Shown piece by piece: positions 1 through 12,900 of a DNA stretch of 64,000 bases; the stretch's first letter is position 1; every line of letters begins with the position of its first letter. The stretch is taken from the NCBI GenBank assembly GCA_023078685.1, contig JALGAS010000002.1, forward strand, positions 558,001-622,000. Direction: 5' to 3'. This DNA is from Neopestalotiopsis rosae. Lineage: Eukaryota > Ascomycota > Sordariomycetes > Amphisphaeriales > Sporocadaceae. Below the pieces are notes generated by a model. That model was not told the DNA's origin. It was given only the letters and a program-made list of their open reading frames with translations, and ran no database searches. Both the position numbers and the translations under genes were made by a program.

Positions 1-1109
1 GTGTGGATTGCGTCGCTGTCGTGCATGAAAGAATCTGTAATTAAACACTGAATACCCAGCTTAGTCCAATAAACACTGCAGACAAGGTGAAAAACAAAAC
101 AAAACAACAGATCAACAGAATGCTGAGAGGGGCGTATCTTGGAATGCCATCTTTAACTCACATGGAGGGAGATGGCAGGCGTACGTTCCAGCCAGGCGAA
201 GCTGGTCGTGATTCTCCGAGACATTCCATATTAGACCGATTTTGAGCTCATCCCTTTCACCATTGACTTCGTGCAAGTATGGATTCGTCTGCTTAAGCTG
301 AATTTTAATATTCATCTCGAGGACCTCGGCGTTGTGCCGCTGTCTCTGTTTAATTTTGTCTTGTATATACAGGTGGTCGAGAATATGATTGGACAGCAAG
401 CTCGTCCGGATAGTCGTTCAAGGTACGTAACTCTCATGGGCACATCGAGACAATCGGCATAACCCCTCTTGAGGACGATCAGTCATGACGCTTCCCTTTC
501 CCCTCTTTCACCGCAACAATCGATTGTTTATGTCCCTCCTCGCGTTCTCAAGAAACGCTCTTTTTCGCTCCGGCTCGAAAGCTCAAGAGCACATCTAGGA
601 GGATATGATTTCCCTTCCCAGATTCCACCCCTTGAATGCCTTGTGTATGGGCCCCGGATCAGCCGAGTTGACAAAGAAAAAGTAGCAAGAGTAAAATAAG
701 GAAAAAAAAATACTGAACGAAGAAAAAAAAAAAGACTGAAACAAAATCCCCACAAAAAGGTCATCATTGACTTTCGAGGTCGGCGTGGTGCTGGAGGAAA
801 CGTCTATGCTGGTTTATTATCCTTCCAACGCCATCATTGTCCAGAAATGCAGTAAAGTCTTGACTGTGGTAAAACAGAGCCTTGAAGGGATCGTATTAGG
901 TTGATCGAAGATGAACACGCTCGGAGAACACATGCGTTATATGCACAGAAAAATAGCGAGCCTGAGTGGCTAAACAGCATCGCCCTGGGTATATCGTCGA
1001 TCGATCAAGCCATCCAGTGAGGATTGTTGGTCTAGGAGTCCTTTGGCCGTGGCCAGCAGGTGGTGGTTGGCCCCTACTGTCGTGATACAGCCGCGATAGG
1101 ATGGGCCAT
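1..1109. other. Intergenic: 3' flank of flbA
   Basis: No gene is supported here. The short open frames on both strands show no domain, no splice structure and no conserved motif. The part next to 1110 should hold the 3' UTR and poly(A) site of flbA, which ends here on the minus strand. A/T homopolymer runs lie near 700-735. Confidence 0.6.
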
Positions 1110-4100
1110 TTATTTCGTTCGGTTGGACCTGCTCTGGCTTCTCTCGGGAACACGACCTCCAGGAAGTCCGGCAATGTTATCGAAATCGTAGTTCTTGAGC
1201 GTGTTCTCGTACTTTTGGTTGCGCAAAAATTTGGGCACCGAGTCCTGCAAAAAGGGGTCAGTAAAATTTCACATGGTTGAGAAGCATGAAATAACATACA
1301 CTAGCCATCAGCTTGAAAACAGCATTCTGTGCATCCTCAAACAGAGCCGTCACCTCGTGTAGTGTGTCGATCATAGCGACATCTTGTCCTACAGCCTTGG
1401 TCATGCGGGTGGCCAAGTTGTTACGAAGCTGGTGGTCAATGTTCAGCTCACAGGGAGAGCCAGGGGCCAAGAATGCATTGTAAATGCCGTAAGCTTGGGC
1501 CATAATCTCCTTGATGCCGTCCATGGAAGTAGCATTGGGGTTCTTTTGGGCAGAACGAATTGCCTGCCGACATCCCCGAACAAACTCGTCCACGTCCAAG
1601 TAGAAAGACAAGTTCTCTTCGCAGTGCGTCTCGCGCAGGTTCTCGCGGAACAGCAGTCTCAGAGCAGCATCATTAAGGATCTTGTCCAGACGCTGAGTGT
1701 TGGAATCACGGGCGATACCAGGACGAGCCGAGATGGTGCTCTCGCTTTCCGATGTGCGACCCCGGCCGCCTGCGCCGTTGAAGACTTCTCTGCCTCTGGC
1801 CGTCATTTGGTAGATGGCATTCTTTGTGGGCTGGAAAAGAGCGCCAGACGAGGAGTTGGCCATGTAACCCCGGTCTTGTTGTACGGACTCCATCAAACCA
1901 TATTCGACGAAAAGGGAAGCCATCTCGTACGTTTCCCGACGGTCTACGGTGGTAGCGCAGTCCATCAGCCAGTCCGAGCAACCCTTGCCGGTGAAGGTCT
2001 CCTTGTACGTCTTGCCCGTAATCTTTCGCTCAATGGCCATCTTCACACCAGTCATACCGTCGCGGTAGTCGCTGAGCGAATCAGAGTCGGCAGAACTGAC
2101 GCTAGACTTGAGGTTGAGGCCGTTGGCGCCACAGAAACGTCGAAATACAACCTCCATCGTTCCCCGGTCCATAACGATCTTGTCCGATTGAGCATCTCTT
2201 TCTAGAATGACCAATTGACTGACTCCCGTTGCAACCAGGTCGCCGATTTGTCTTTGTTGAATACCGTTTCGAGAGCAGAAAGTGTCCAAAATGGCGACTC
2301 CCTTTGGCGTCAGCTGCCACACAGACCCCTTCATAGTGTAGACTTGTTGCAGCTTGCCATCAGCGGACTCGATGAATCTTGCCTCCACAAATCGTTGACA
2401 TATCGATCTTGCCATGTCCTTGGCCATGGAGAAAGTCGTAGTGGTGGTAGTAGTGACAATACGCGAAGGATCCTTGGGATCTGGCATACGGTTAGATTGC
2501 GAGAATTTGAGCGAGCCCAGGTTGTTAATAGCATCCTCGGACAGGAAGGTGTGTTCCACTCTCGTCAAACGCACTCGGTGAGCACCCAGTGGTAATAAAC
2601 TGACGATCAGGGTCGAGAACAAGTCCTTGAAATCCTAGAGCAAAATTCAAGTCAGCGAGACCATGGTGAGAAGAACTTCGGAGAGCGCAGTCGGGCAGAG
2701 TGCAATTGGCCGAGGGAACAACGGTAGGAGTTTACTAGAGTCCGAAAAGAGATGCAAATATCGAAGCACCCAGTCGGTAATCTTCTTCCCCCTTGGACAG
2801 ACAACAGTCCTGTTCTCCGTCGTCCTTGCAAAACGCGCACGAAAAAAAATGTGAAGATGGCGGTGATGCGAAAACGGCCCATGTTCGTGACTCAAAAAAC
2901 AATGTTTATACAGTAAAGCAGCAGCAATCTTTTGTCTGTATAACTCACCCTTGTGAATGGACGGTCATCGTCCGTCATTCGGAGCAACCTCGACGATGTT
3001 TGATGCATCTTGTTTGCGGCTGTGAGGAGAATTGGCGGTGTTGTATTGGGGTTGGTCTCGCTGTAAGGCCTGGAAATAGGGTCCCCCACGAGCGACAGTT
3101 GGCTGGAGCGCTTGCCGTCAAATTGAGGACTGCAAGGCGCTGCGGGAGTTGTCGCGGTGGACGAGTTGGCGGAAGAGGCGCCAAAACGAGGAGATTGATC
3201 ACCGGCACTGGTAGGAGAGTCAAGAGCAGCAGCAAAGGAGAGAGGCCGGCTCAAGCTGAGAAAGTTGTTTTGAAGAAGACTCAGACGAGCGAGTGCACTG
3301 GACGATTTGCGGGGGCGCACCACGGCGGGCTCGGCGACGGCAGCAGGAGAGTGTGGTGGTGATGGTGTATGAGAAAAAGACCGAGCAAAGTCTAGGAGAC
3401 CACCAGGTTTCTGAGGCGGTTTTGTTGTTGTGGACGGTAACAACAGGGAGGAGGATGGAGCAGTGCTGGTGGATGCAGTCAATTGGTGTTGACGGGAATT
3501 GTTCAAAGTAGAAGCAATGGGGCCGCCGGGAGAAGCTTCGACGAAAGCCAGAACCGTGGACGTGGAGGAGTATGATGATGATGTGGGTTTGGCTGGGCTT
3601 GCGCTGTTATTACTACTGCCGCTCAGACTGCGGCTGGTGCTGGTGGTGCTGGCGGTTCTAGTAGTAGAAGAAGAAGAAGTAGCAGCAGTGGTGGTACTGC
3701 TGCTGGTACCTAGACTCAAACTGGAGCTGGCACTACTGAGACCAGGACCGGGACTCGAGCAGGGACAGGGACCGGCAGAGGAGGAGAGGAAAGTAGTAGT
3801 AGCTTGATGAGCCGTGGCAGAAGGAGGCGACGGCGAAGAAGCGGTGGTACCAGTGCTATTTTTGCTACTACTTTGGTTGCTCTTACTATTACTAGCAGTA
3901 GCGGGAACTGACAAAGAGACAGTAGTAGTAGTAGTAGTAGTAGTAGTAACAGGAGCAGAAGAAGTAAAAGAAGAAGCAATAATAAGAGGAGTAGTAGTAG
4001 TAGTCGTAGTAGTAGTAGGCGTAGTAGGCGTGGTGGTGGTGGTTGTAGAAGCGGTCGTCGCTTGGACGTGGTTGGCTTCTAGGCCCGCAGAGGAAGGCGG

Positions 4101-4259
4101 AGCGGGTTTGTGATCCGTGTCCACCTTGGGCAGGCCTTTGACTGGCGTGAGACGAGAAGGCGGCGGAGAAGTAGTAGGAGTAGTAGCAATGGCAGCAGCA
4201 GCAGTAGCAGTAGGACGAGATGAGGGCGGAACAGAGGTGACAAGAGCGCCAGCAGCAGG

Positions 4260-4290
<31 letters not shown>

Positions 4291-4439
4291 ACTTCTGCTA
4301 CAGCAGTGGAATTAGTGAAGGGAGTAGTGTTTGCGTTAGACAATGCGGCGACGGCGGGATTGGTGGTGCACGTTTTAGTGCTCCTGCTAGACGGATTCGG
4401 CTGGTTCTGGTTTTGGTTTTGCAGAGCCAGAGCAGCCAT
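1110..4439 (-). CDS. flbA: FlbA-type regulator of G-protein signalling (two DEP regions + RGS domain)
   Basis: Three exons: 4439-2949, 2634-1300 and 1244-1110. Donors are GTGAGT and GTATGT, introns are 314 and 55 nt, phases agree, and the product is 986 aa. Residues 1 to about 485 are low complexity (Thr, Ser, Pro, with poly-Thr and a Glu-Pro repeat). The conserved part starts with MTDDDRPFTR joined across intron 1 to DFKDLFSTL, the usual FlbA junction. Two DEP-like regions follow, then an RGS box (from RLDKILNDAALRLLF to LMASDSVPKFLRNQKY, the latter spliced across intron 2). Known role of the family: GTPase-activating protein for a heterotrimeric G-alpha that limits vegetative signalling and permits conidiation. 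The protein is longer than Aspergillus FlbA, all of the excess being in the N-terminal tract. The domain core is certain; the exact start within the repetitive first exon is less so. Confidence 0.93.
3540..4300. repeat. Trinucleotide and hexanucleotide repeat tract in flbA exon 1
   Basis: Runs of AGT/GTA triplets (for example 3921-3948 and about 3990-4017) and a perfect (GGTTCT)5 at 4261-4290 lie inside the first exon. Read on the minus strand they encode poly-Thr/poly-Ser and a Glu-Pro repeat. Read on the plus strand they give Val/Leu-rich open frames that are not genes. Such tracts commonly vary in length between strains. Confidence 0.85.
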
Positions 4440-7400
4440 CTACCGCCAAATTAGTAGCCGGGCAGAAAAAACAGTAGTACGACGATCAAAAAACCAGCCC
4501 GTAGCCCATTTCACACTGATTCAAAATATGGAATTAGAACAGAAGACGCTTGCGGGCCGGGGCCAGAGAGCGTGGTTGAAGAGAAGAAGAAAAAAATAAA
4601 AAGAGGGGGGTTTTTTCTGACTAGGCTTGATAGGTGCGGGTCGCCATGTGGTTAGGAGGAGAAAGTCAGTCCAACAGAAGCCGGGGTGCCCCTGGAAAAC
4701 GAGGCACCAGGGTCATGGAAAGGGAGAGCAGCAGGAGGGGAGGGAGGAAAAAAAGAACAAGAACTCGCGTGCGAAAGTATCTATACCTAAGGAGGTTTTG
4801 TTCATGCGGGTAGGTCTGGAGTGGCACAGTGTACTGTACATGACAGCGGCCATCGCCTCAATTCTCTTTTTTCTCCCCTCTGCTCTCCATTTTAGTCATA
4901 CTGTACAGAATCGTAGTCGATGATCGTCTGTCTAGCACCCATTCGTTCGCATTCATTCATCTATCTATCAGGTACCTAAACAACTCTATTCATCAAATCC
5001 AAAGCCAACTGGATTCTCTCTTGTGTAGTACGGAATACGTCTCTGGGAGAAAAGGGGGGGTGGCCATTCGGAAAGGAACCGCGTGTGAATAATGCATATG
5101 TAGGTGCATCGTGTGGTGTGCCTGTCAATATGTCCGACACGCCGCTCTTGTCCCTCCTACCCTATCTACTTGGCCTCATGAGTATGTGCACGTATGGTAG
5201 GTTGTATACTATGTAGCGGGGATGGAATTGAATTCATGAAACAGTACTCTATACTGCCAGAGTGCGGCCGACCTTGCTCTGAACTAGGTGAATTGAATGT
5301 GATATCTAATGAAGAGGATGGGATTGACAGACCCCTAGAAACTTCTTGACTACCTAGCGATGACTATGGCCTGGTTGGTTGGGGGCGAATATAAGCACCT
5401 GCATACAAATTACATTATAGGTACGGTAGGTAGGTAGGTAGGTAGCTGGTATGCAGGTGTGGTGTTGCAATAAACTCTTGTGATAAAGTACCGCCCTTTC
5501 CCATTCTCTTCGGTGGTGCAAAGTTCGCAGGCGAAATCTGGCAATGGGAATAAGCGGTACTACAGATCAAAACCGGGGAGGGGTTACGAAAAACGGGTGT
5601 GTGCAAGCGTTGCCATGTGTTCTTGGGCAAAAAAAAGAGGAGAGCTTTTTTTCTTCTTCTGCTTTCTGCATCTGCGGCGCTAGCCCATATGGCTGCGACC
5701 TTACTCCTTGCAACTTGTGTGCGTGCTGCAGTGCGCACATGCTGGGCCAAGCAGAAGCAGTTCGTTAGACATTGCCTGTGGGTTAGGAAGAAAAGGGCAA
5801 AAAATCGTCGCTCTGGAAGGGGTGAGGGGGTATGTCCCTCCAGTTCTGGGGGCCAACGCCCAGCAGTTGACCCCGCCCACGCTGCACTGTGTGTCGGATT
5901 TTAGCACATGGTCTTCTCCGACAGAACCATCATCCATGGCAGCCATGGATGGGATGCTACTGCATGCCTGCCTCAAAAAGTCCAGTCATACCGTTTCTGT
6001 CCAGGTCTCAAGGATTTTGGATTCTGGATTTCGGACCCATTGGTTTATAATCACTGAGCGACAAAGTAAACATGCAAGAGTTGCCGCACTGCAGAAAGTC
6101 AGTGCTTATCATTACAACACAATCATCGTATATGGGTAGAAGACTCGAGACTTGGGACGTGCTATCCTTTCAGGATGACTGGAAAGAGCGGACCCTTTAC
6201 CCGAATGTATTGCAGAATGGTCCAAGATATCGTGTTTGCGTAGTGCGGAGTGTAAATTCATAGGTTGCAACGTGGTTACCAGGCATGTAGCAGCAAAAAT
6301 AGATGACTTCGTGATGCTCGATGTCCGTCTGCACTCTCTGGGCCACAAATCTTCACCGACAACCGATAAAAAGGGTCCAGGACAACCTGATCGAAACATG
6401 GTCATTTTCCAGGTACAGGCTTGGCTGCTGACAAAAGATGAAGCTGTAGCCCAACCCAACACAACCCCAAGCAACCGACCAAGCCGGACCTCCCAGATAC
6501 CAAGATATTACAGATGATCTTGCGAACGGTCTGGACTACGGCACTTGCAAAAAAGAGCAAACAAGCACAATCAAATCTCTTTTTTGTCTCCGTGGTCAGT
6601 TCCCTAAAATAGGTCTTGTATGTATCTCTAATCCTCAAACTGTCATCTCCCCGTCTATGAAGCGGCATTCAAGGAGTCACTAGCAGGGGGGGAATTGCCG
6701 TGTTCTCTGACTTCTTGTCACCAATGCCGAAACCAAGGAGATCTGGGCAGATTTGGCAGACCCTCGCAAATCGTCTTGCCGCGGGAGCCAAGTAGTGAGG
6801 TCATCTCACAACGGCTGACAGAGACAACATATGCAGTAGCCAATAGTCACTGCCCCGTTTGTCGGCGGGCATAAGTGAGCGTAGGCGAGGTAGGCAACAG
6901 CACCTCATCTCAGTAGTACAGTCACGGCATAGTAGAGGCAAAACTGAGCCACATGGCAGTGGTGTAACCACACTCCTATGCAGGAAGATTCTTTCCGTGC
7001 AAGACCTTCTATCAATCTTTCGGCTGTAGCCTAGTACAGTTGCCGTCTCGGGCTTCTAGGGCAGCGATGGAAGAGTGAGTGTGGTGAATGAGGTCCTATA
7101 TGTACGAAAGTCATATATATTCCCGCTGATGGGCTGCCGTGCCGCGCCCTCAACCCGATCGGATGATATTCCGGTACATCTTGTCGTCAAAACGAGGGTC
7201 TGTCTCTGGGAAATGCTGACTGCAGCAGCGTATCCAGCAAACGTCGTTTTGGGCAGTCCTGCGGTGCCGACATGCCTGAAGATGATTTACCTTGCCCTGG
7301 ACAATCGCTCGGCATCGGCTTATTATTCTGCTGGCAAGGTTGGGGATTATTAGCTGGACTCAACTCAATGTGGACATACGACGTACCGTGTGCCGTCAAA

Positions 7401-10400
7401 ATCCAGTCACTGTGTCAGAGACCAAGCCAAGAGAGAGAGAGACTCTGGAGGGTCGAAGATGATGTGGGGTCTGGTCTGATACAAAGGAGAGGAGACGGCG
7501 TGTCGACAGGGCACCGCACCACACCACCCACGCGCTCCCAGCTCCACCAGCCAGCAGCCCATGAGCCACATGGTATGTTCTATGTTGAAATTGGGACACC
7601 ATACATGGCAAGACTGGGGTCTGATTCGCTTCGGCCACTGATCAAGGTAAAGCCAGTGAAGCATGGCCTCCATGCGTTCTCCCACGCATTGCTGCCGATG
7701 GTGCCAGCGGGCAGACGGGGGTCCACTTGGATGCAACTACAGGCATGGTTGGCACCAGCTTATTTTTCAGCCTTCACATTCCTAGCAGCCAGTAACCTCC
7801 CCAGCTCAGCTTTGTCACTTGCGTCTCTCTTGCAACCACCGTCAGCATCGATTTGCCAGGCCGTCAGATCTGCGCGTGGCTGTCAGGGATCTTGTAGACC
7901 CTCGTCTAGTGCAGCTTGTTTCCGGCAAGGTCTTTTTCTACAGGCACGGTAGCGGGGCTTTTTTTTTTTCCTTTTTCTTTTTGACCCATCACAACCATCG
8001 CATTCGCCAGCCAAGCAGGTCAAGCTGGACATCGTGACTCCACACTTGGTGAGTAGTAACCCTACTACGCTAGACTCACTCAATCACTCGACCGAGTGAC
8101 TGACTTGCTGACTTGACTGGGTATCCACAGTTTCACGGGTCTTGGTCCTTGAGCCTTGACCAGAATTTGTGGGCGCGCAAGCTTCCAAACGGGCGACCCC
8201 TACACGGAGACACCGCGGCCTGGGGATGCCGGGTCGCGAAATTGCAATGAGCGGTCTCCCCTGACTGCTTCAAATCCCGAAAAGCGCTGAACAGCAAACG
8301 GCCATACGATCATGACGACGATGACAACAAGGTTGACGATGTCAGAAGACATGTAGGCTGATACACGAACAATCTCCAATCTTGTCGAGATGCTTGCTGG
8401 CGCGTCACCGCCTCTTTGGCCTCTCTCCATTGCGGCAAGGCCTGACCTGCGAGTGAAAACATGAATTGACAATGCCGCTACACGGCATAATTTGTAGTTG
8501 TCGCGAATCTGTTTAGTATAGTTTAGTAATTGTAATAGTATAAAACTGCGTGGCAGGAAAGAGAAGGAACGTGCACGGTAAAATATGCCCGAATACCGTT
8601 CTAATGCCCCATCATATCACTAAATAAGCAGTGACCTAGTCTCCGGCAGACAAGCGTATAAGTCAAATCATTTGGGTTCATGTGCAAGCGATACAGCACA
8701 TTGGTTGGATCCAAACAGAAGATGGATGGTGGTCAGAATAGCAAGAGGCATATGGCTCCGCGCACTTCATGGTGGAACCATTCATAGCAAGAGTTCCTGA
8801 CTTGGCGTATAATGCTCAAGATGTGCTGGACGTCAGCAGCGGCTTAGCAAATGCGTTGCGCAAGTCGTCTTTTGCTATTTCAGTACAGTTATGCCAAAGG
8901 CACAGTCAGCAAAGAAAGTCTCTTTTGGCCCGGCTAGGCGTTAGCCATGCGACTGATTGCGAGTTGAAAAGGCCCAAGCAGCTGTATGTAAGCAAGTAGT
9001 TCACCTGACCTAAGACCCTTTTCGTGAGAGTCAATCATTCACTTCTCTCGCAAGGCTACCCGGGCCCACAGCGTTGCACTACTATTGCTTGCTTCAAAAG
9101 AAGTCTGCAGTAATCTTTCTCGGCGCGAGCTCCGCGGGTTCGGTGTGAAGGATGAAGCTGCTGTGTTCATGCAGGGCAAATACACCTCGGGGTACAACAA
9201 TGAGTTGCCACATCCTAGCATGGCACCGAAGCACTTGGTATCCTGGTATTCTGGTATTCCCTCGATAACAGAAATTCAATTCCGATTCCAGAGCCTCGAC
9301 GTCAGATCGATGGCAAGGGCAGGAGGGAGAAAAAAAAAAACTTCCTTGGGAGGCATGGAATGTCATGCAAAAACGCCACACAAAAGATTGACGTTGAACG
9401 GCAGTTAGTTGGCCTAAAACGCCGGTTCGACAGTGAAGAATGATGCACAGAGACACTAGAGCAGCTGTTGCTGTGCCTTTGTTGCCGGAATTGTTTCCGG
9501 GGAACGGCGGCGATTTACTGCAGGTATAGTCTTTGATGGTAAGACCAAGCAAGTCATGTTTGTGTCGGTGACGAATCGACATCAGTCCTCAGAGAATGAA
9601 CTGCTCGAAATGATGGGCGCAAGTGTATCTTCTCATTGGAGCGCTTCTTTTGTATGGGGGCGGCGGATTTTGGGTTTTGCAAGTCCCATCATCAATCATC
9701 ACCAACCGTTTAAGCTTCCAAACTTCAAAGACCAGGAGACTTCCCCGGTTTTTGCAGCGTTGGCAAAAAAAAAGGGGGGGTCACTGATGGGATGATGCGG
9801 GTGAACGTTCGTCTCGAATGCTTCTAGCGTCAGGCCTTGTTTTCTGGAAGATCGTCGCTTCCCTTGGTGAAACCAGGAATTTTTAAATTTTTCTTTCGTG
9901 TTGCAGCAAAATGTATGAAGTCGGTGAGATCATATCACAGGTGGCGAGACAAGTGGATATTCGAGATACCCGGCGGGAGCTGGTAGCGGGTTGCGCCTGC
10001 CACTGCCACTGATACCGAGGATAGTACGGGATACTTCTTTTTTTGATATGCCTTGTCGCCGGCAAGTGTGGGTTCAATGTTGGGCTGCTCGGAGAGAGAC
10101 TGGCGACTTCCACGCACCCTGCGCCCGCTCGCCGCTCCCCCAGGTCCCCTGTTTGCCTGGCTGTCCACTTGACGTTGCACTCCCTTTTTTACCAAGTATT
10201 TTATTTTTCTTCAACGACATGGTTCTGACAAGGCAGAACAAAGTTTATTTTAGATCCGTCAGCGGCAGAGCGACAGCTAGGTGACACTAGACACCGGGCA
10301 TTTCTGATCGCCACACAAAGAGGAAATGAGAAGAGCGAGCTGCCCCGGCTGTGCTTGCTGCTAGATTGGCAATACGTAAGCGCTGTCGTTGGGCATGATG

Positions 10401-12900
10401 ACATATAGTGCTGGGCAGATGATCACCTTGCAAGTCTATATAGCAAGCAAACAATGATTATACAGAAAATGGAACAAGATCCGGAACTGTACACAATGTA
10501 CGACGATGTTGACAATGAATAACCTAATCCGGTAGCCGGCCGACTTTTCAAGGTTCCGCGCCATGTCGGCGCATCCCCCAAATCGTAATGTGCAATCTCG
10601 GGTCGGCGCATCGCGTTCTAGGTTTATTTTACGATCGCAAACAATAATTGCCTGGGCAGGGTCGCCTCGTGGCCGAGCAGCGAGTGACGCGCCCACGCAT
10701 ACTATGTATGTACAGGCCTACATACATGCCACGGAGCAAAAAAGAAACGCAGCCCGCCGGCCGTTCTGCCGTGGTGCAGGCGCAGTAAAACCTTGCTTGC
10801 CTTTTTGCCCTGCCTGACTGCAAATCCACATCTCCCCTAGGTGCGGCATTCGTTCCAGAAGCAGGACCCTGGTTTGGGGGAGTGGGAGATATGGCTGACC
10901 GGGTGCAACTTTCTCATTTCAGATTTGGTTTCATCTGAATGGCTACTCATTGGTCTATGCACTGCGGCATCTCTGGCACGTTGGTTGTATTGTGCGGATA
11001 TGCAGCAGACAACCTTATGGATGTCCCATGCAACCATCTTCTTGTTTCCAACGTCTGGTCCGTCGGGGTTTGGGGGGTTTTGTTGGGACACCGCAAACTC
11101 GCGAAGCTCTCTCTCACTCTCTTTCGCTTGAGTTAACCGAAGTTTAGAAACGCGCAGCCGCATGTCAATATTAATGCCTATCACAGCCGTTATAGCCCTA
11201 CCGGATATATGCGTCGGACTTTCGCAAACTTCATTGAGCCGGTCCATGTCCAGCATCGGCCGGTGTAGGATTACATACAATGAACACTCGCCGCAGATGC
11301 TACATGATCGCGCTTACTAATGTGCCTGAGTGTACCGGCATATCCAGAGAGGACTTGTCGCAGTTCCTAGCTCTTCGAAAACTCGGCATTGGGGTTGGCA
11401 TCAGACGACGTTGCTGCTACTACTAGCAGCACGATTTCATTCACTTGTGTGTCTGTATGTGCACTATAGTAGTGTATACTATGTAAAGGTGTAAAAGGGC
11501 TCCTACTCGATAGTAGTTGTGGATGGTGGTCCGAGCCAACCAGCAATCGGGACAAAAGTATTCATACACATGTGGACAACAAGCACGAGACATGAACATA
11601 TATAGAACCATAGGGTGAGTAGGCATTGGAGCATACTTGATGTTACTGTATCTCGGTTCGATGCAAATAATGCCATTTCGGATTGATACCGGGTCTGACG
11701 CTGAATGGTTGTGTGCTACACTCCATACTTCCCGATTGACGTGACAAATGAGGTCGTGGCGGTATACTCCCGACTCCATGGCTCCCGTGCAATTGCATGC
11801 AAATTTGCACGTGTGAATACGCATGACACGGCAGAGTCTAACAATTGATTCATTGGTCTCAATGATACAGTCAATAAACAATGATTATCAGCTTGAAAAA
11901 AGAGACTATAGAGGACGATATACTCGTTTGAGTAATCCGAGTAAAAAGAGTGGATTCTGCAGCGGAACACCACAGAGCATTGTATGTACAATACACATAA
12001 AGCCCTGGATGCAAAGCGCTGGAATAGTCTTTCGGCGACTGAGCGCGCAAACTGGCCGGCTCAAAGTACACAGTATTGAAACAACTTTCAGTTGAACTTG
12101 GCAAGTTGCAATAGACCTAGATAGGTTTAGACTCCCTATGCTGGGCAGGCCAATTTGGGGAATGTCGAACGATTTGAAGCCTCTACTATAGTACCTACCT
12201 GAGGTAGACCGCTGACTATTCCGTACTAATACTATAGTACAGCACTAAGTGCGCCGCATTTTCTATTTTGGCGGTCAGCTTCTCATAATGCGTATCTCAC
12301 TTCACTGCACGATAAACCCTCCCTTACCTAACCTACACTTCTGAACTCTCGCACACCAAAAGTACTATGGTTCCATTCCATTCCTAACTCCAATCCAATC
12401 TATCTGGGGCGCCGCTCGGCCGATATAATCACATCACGAACTTTTCTAGCGCAGGGCAGACACACGCCGGCTCTCGTTAAACTGACGCGCAGCTTGCCTT
12501 TCCGCGCGAAAGCGATTGACGGAATCCACGTTTTTAGCAAAGAAATTCGGGTCTACTCCCCCTGGTCTGTCTTTTTTTTTTCTCCAGGCATGCCACGTGG
12601 GAAATCAGCGCCACGAAAATCCCAAACTGGGCGCAAAAAAAAGCTTTGGTGATCCGATCAAAAAGAAAGACGCGAACATGATCGGCAACGGCGTCTCGTC
12701 CTTATTTCGTTGAACCTCTTACTATGTATTTAGCTTCAAAGAGACGACGACACTTCCCACGTTGCGACGCGGACTGTCGATTCGCCTCGTTCGTAGTGGC
12801 CGGATCGCCAGCTAACACACGTGTGAAAAAAAGACGCCCGTTCTTCGATCCCCTTGAAGGAGAAAAGAGGGCGGCATAAGGCTCCCCGAGTCAACCTCAT
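4440..12900. other. Long intergenic region, left part (upstream of flbA)
   Basis: No gene can be supported. Many open frames of 60-230 codons exist (the longest at 7272-7952, plus), but none shows a known motif, a plausible exon chain or a homologous reading, and several overlap each other on both strands. The part next to 4439 should contain the flbA promoter and 5' UTR; CT-rich and GA-rich strings occur there. Small simple repeats are present (GGTA repeat at 5425-5445). No tRNA-like cloverleaf was found. Confidence 0.5.
5425..5445. repeat. (GGTA)n microsatellite
   Basis: Five tandem copies of GGTA lie in the intergenic region upstream of flbA, with no coding context. Confidence 0.9.

Noticed and set aside
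3499..4113. Plus-strand Val/Leu-rich frames
   Set aside because: Produced by reading the Thr/Ser triplet repeats of flbA exon 1 backwards.
7272..7952. 226-codon plus-strand open frame
   Set aside because: No domain, no membrane or repeat pattern, overlapped by open frames on the other strand, in GC-richer DNA where stops are rare. Not supportable as a gene.
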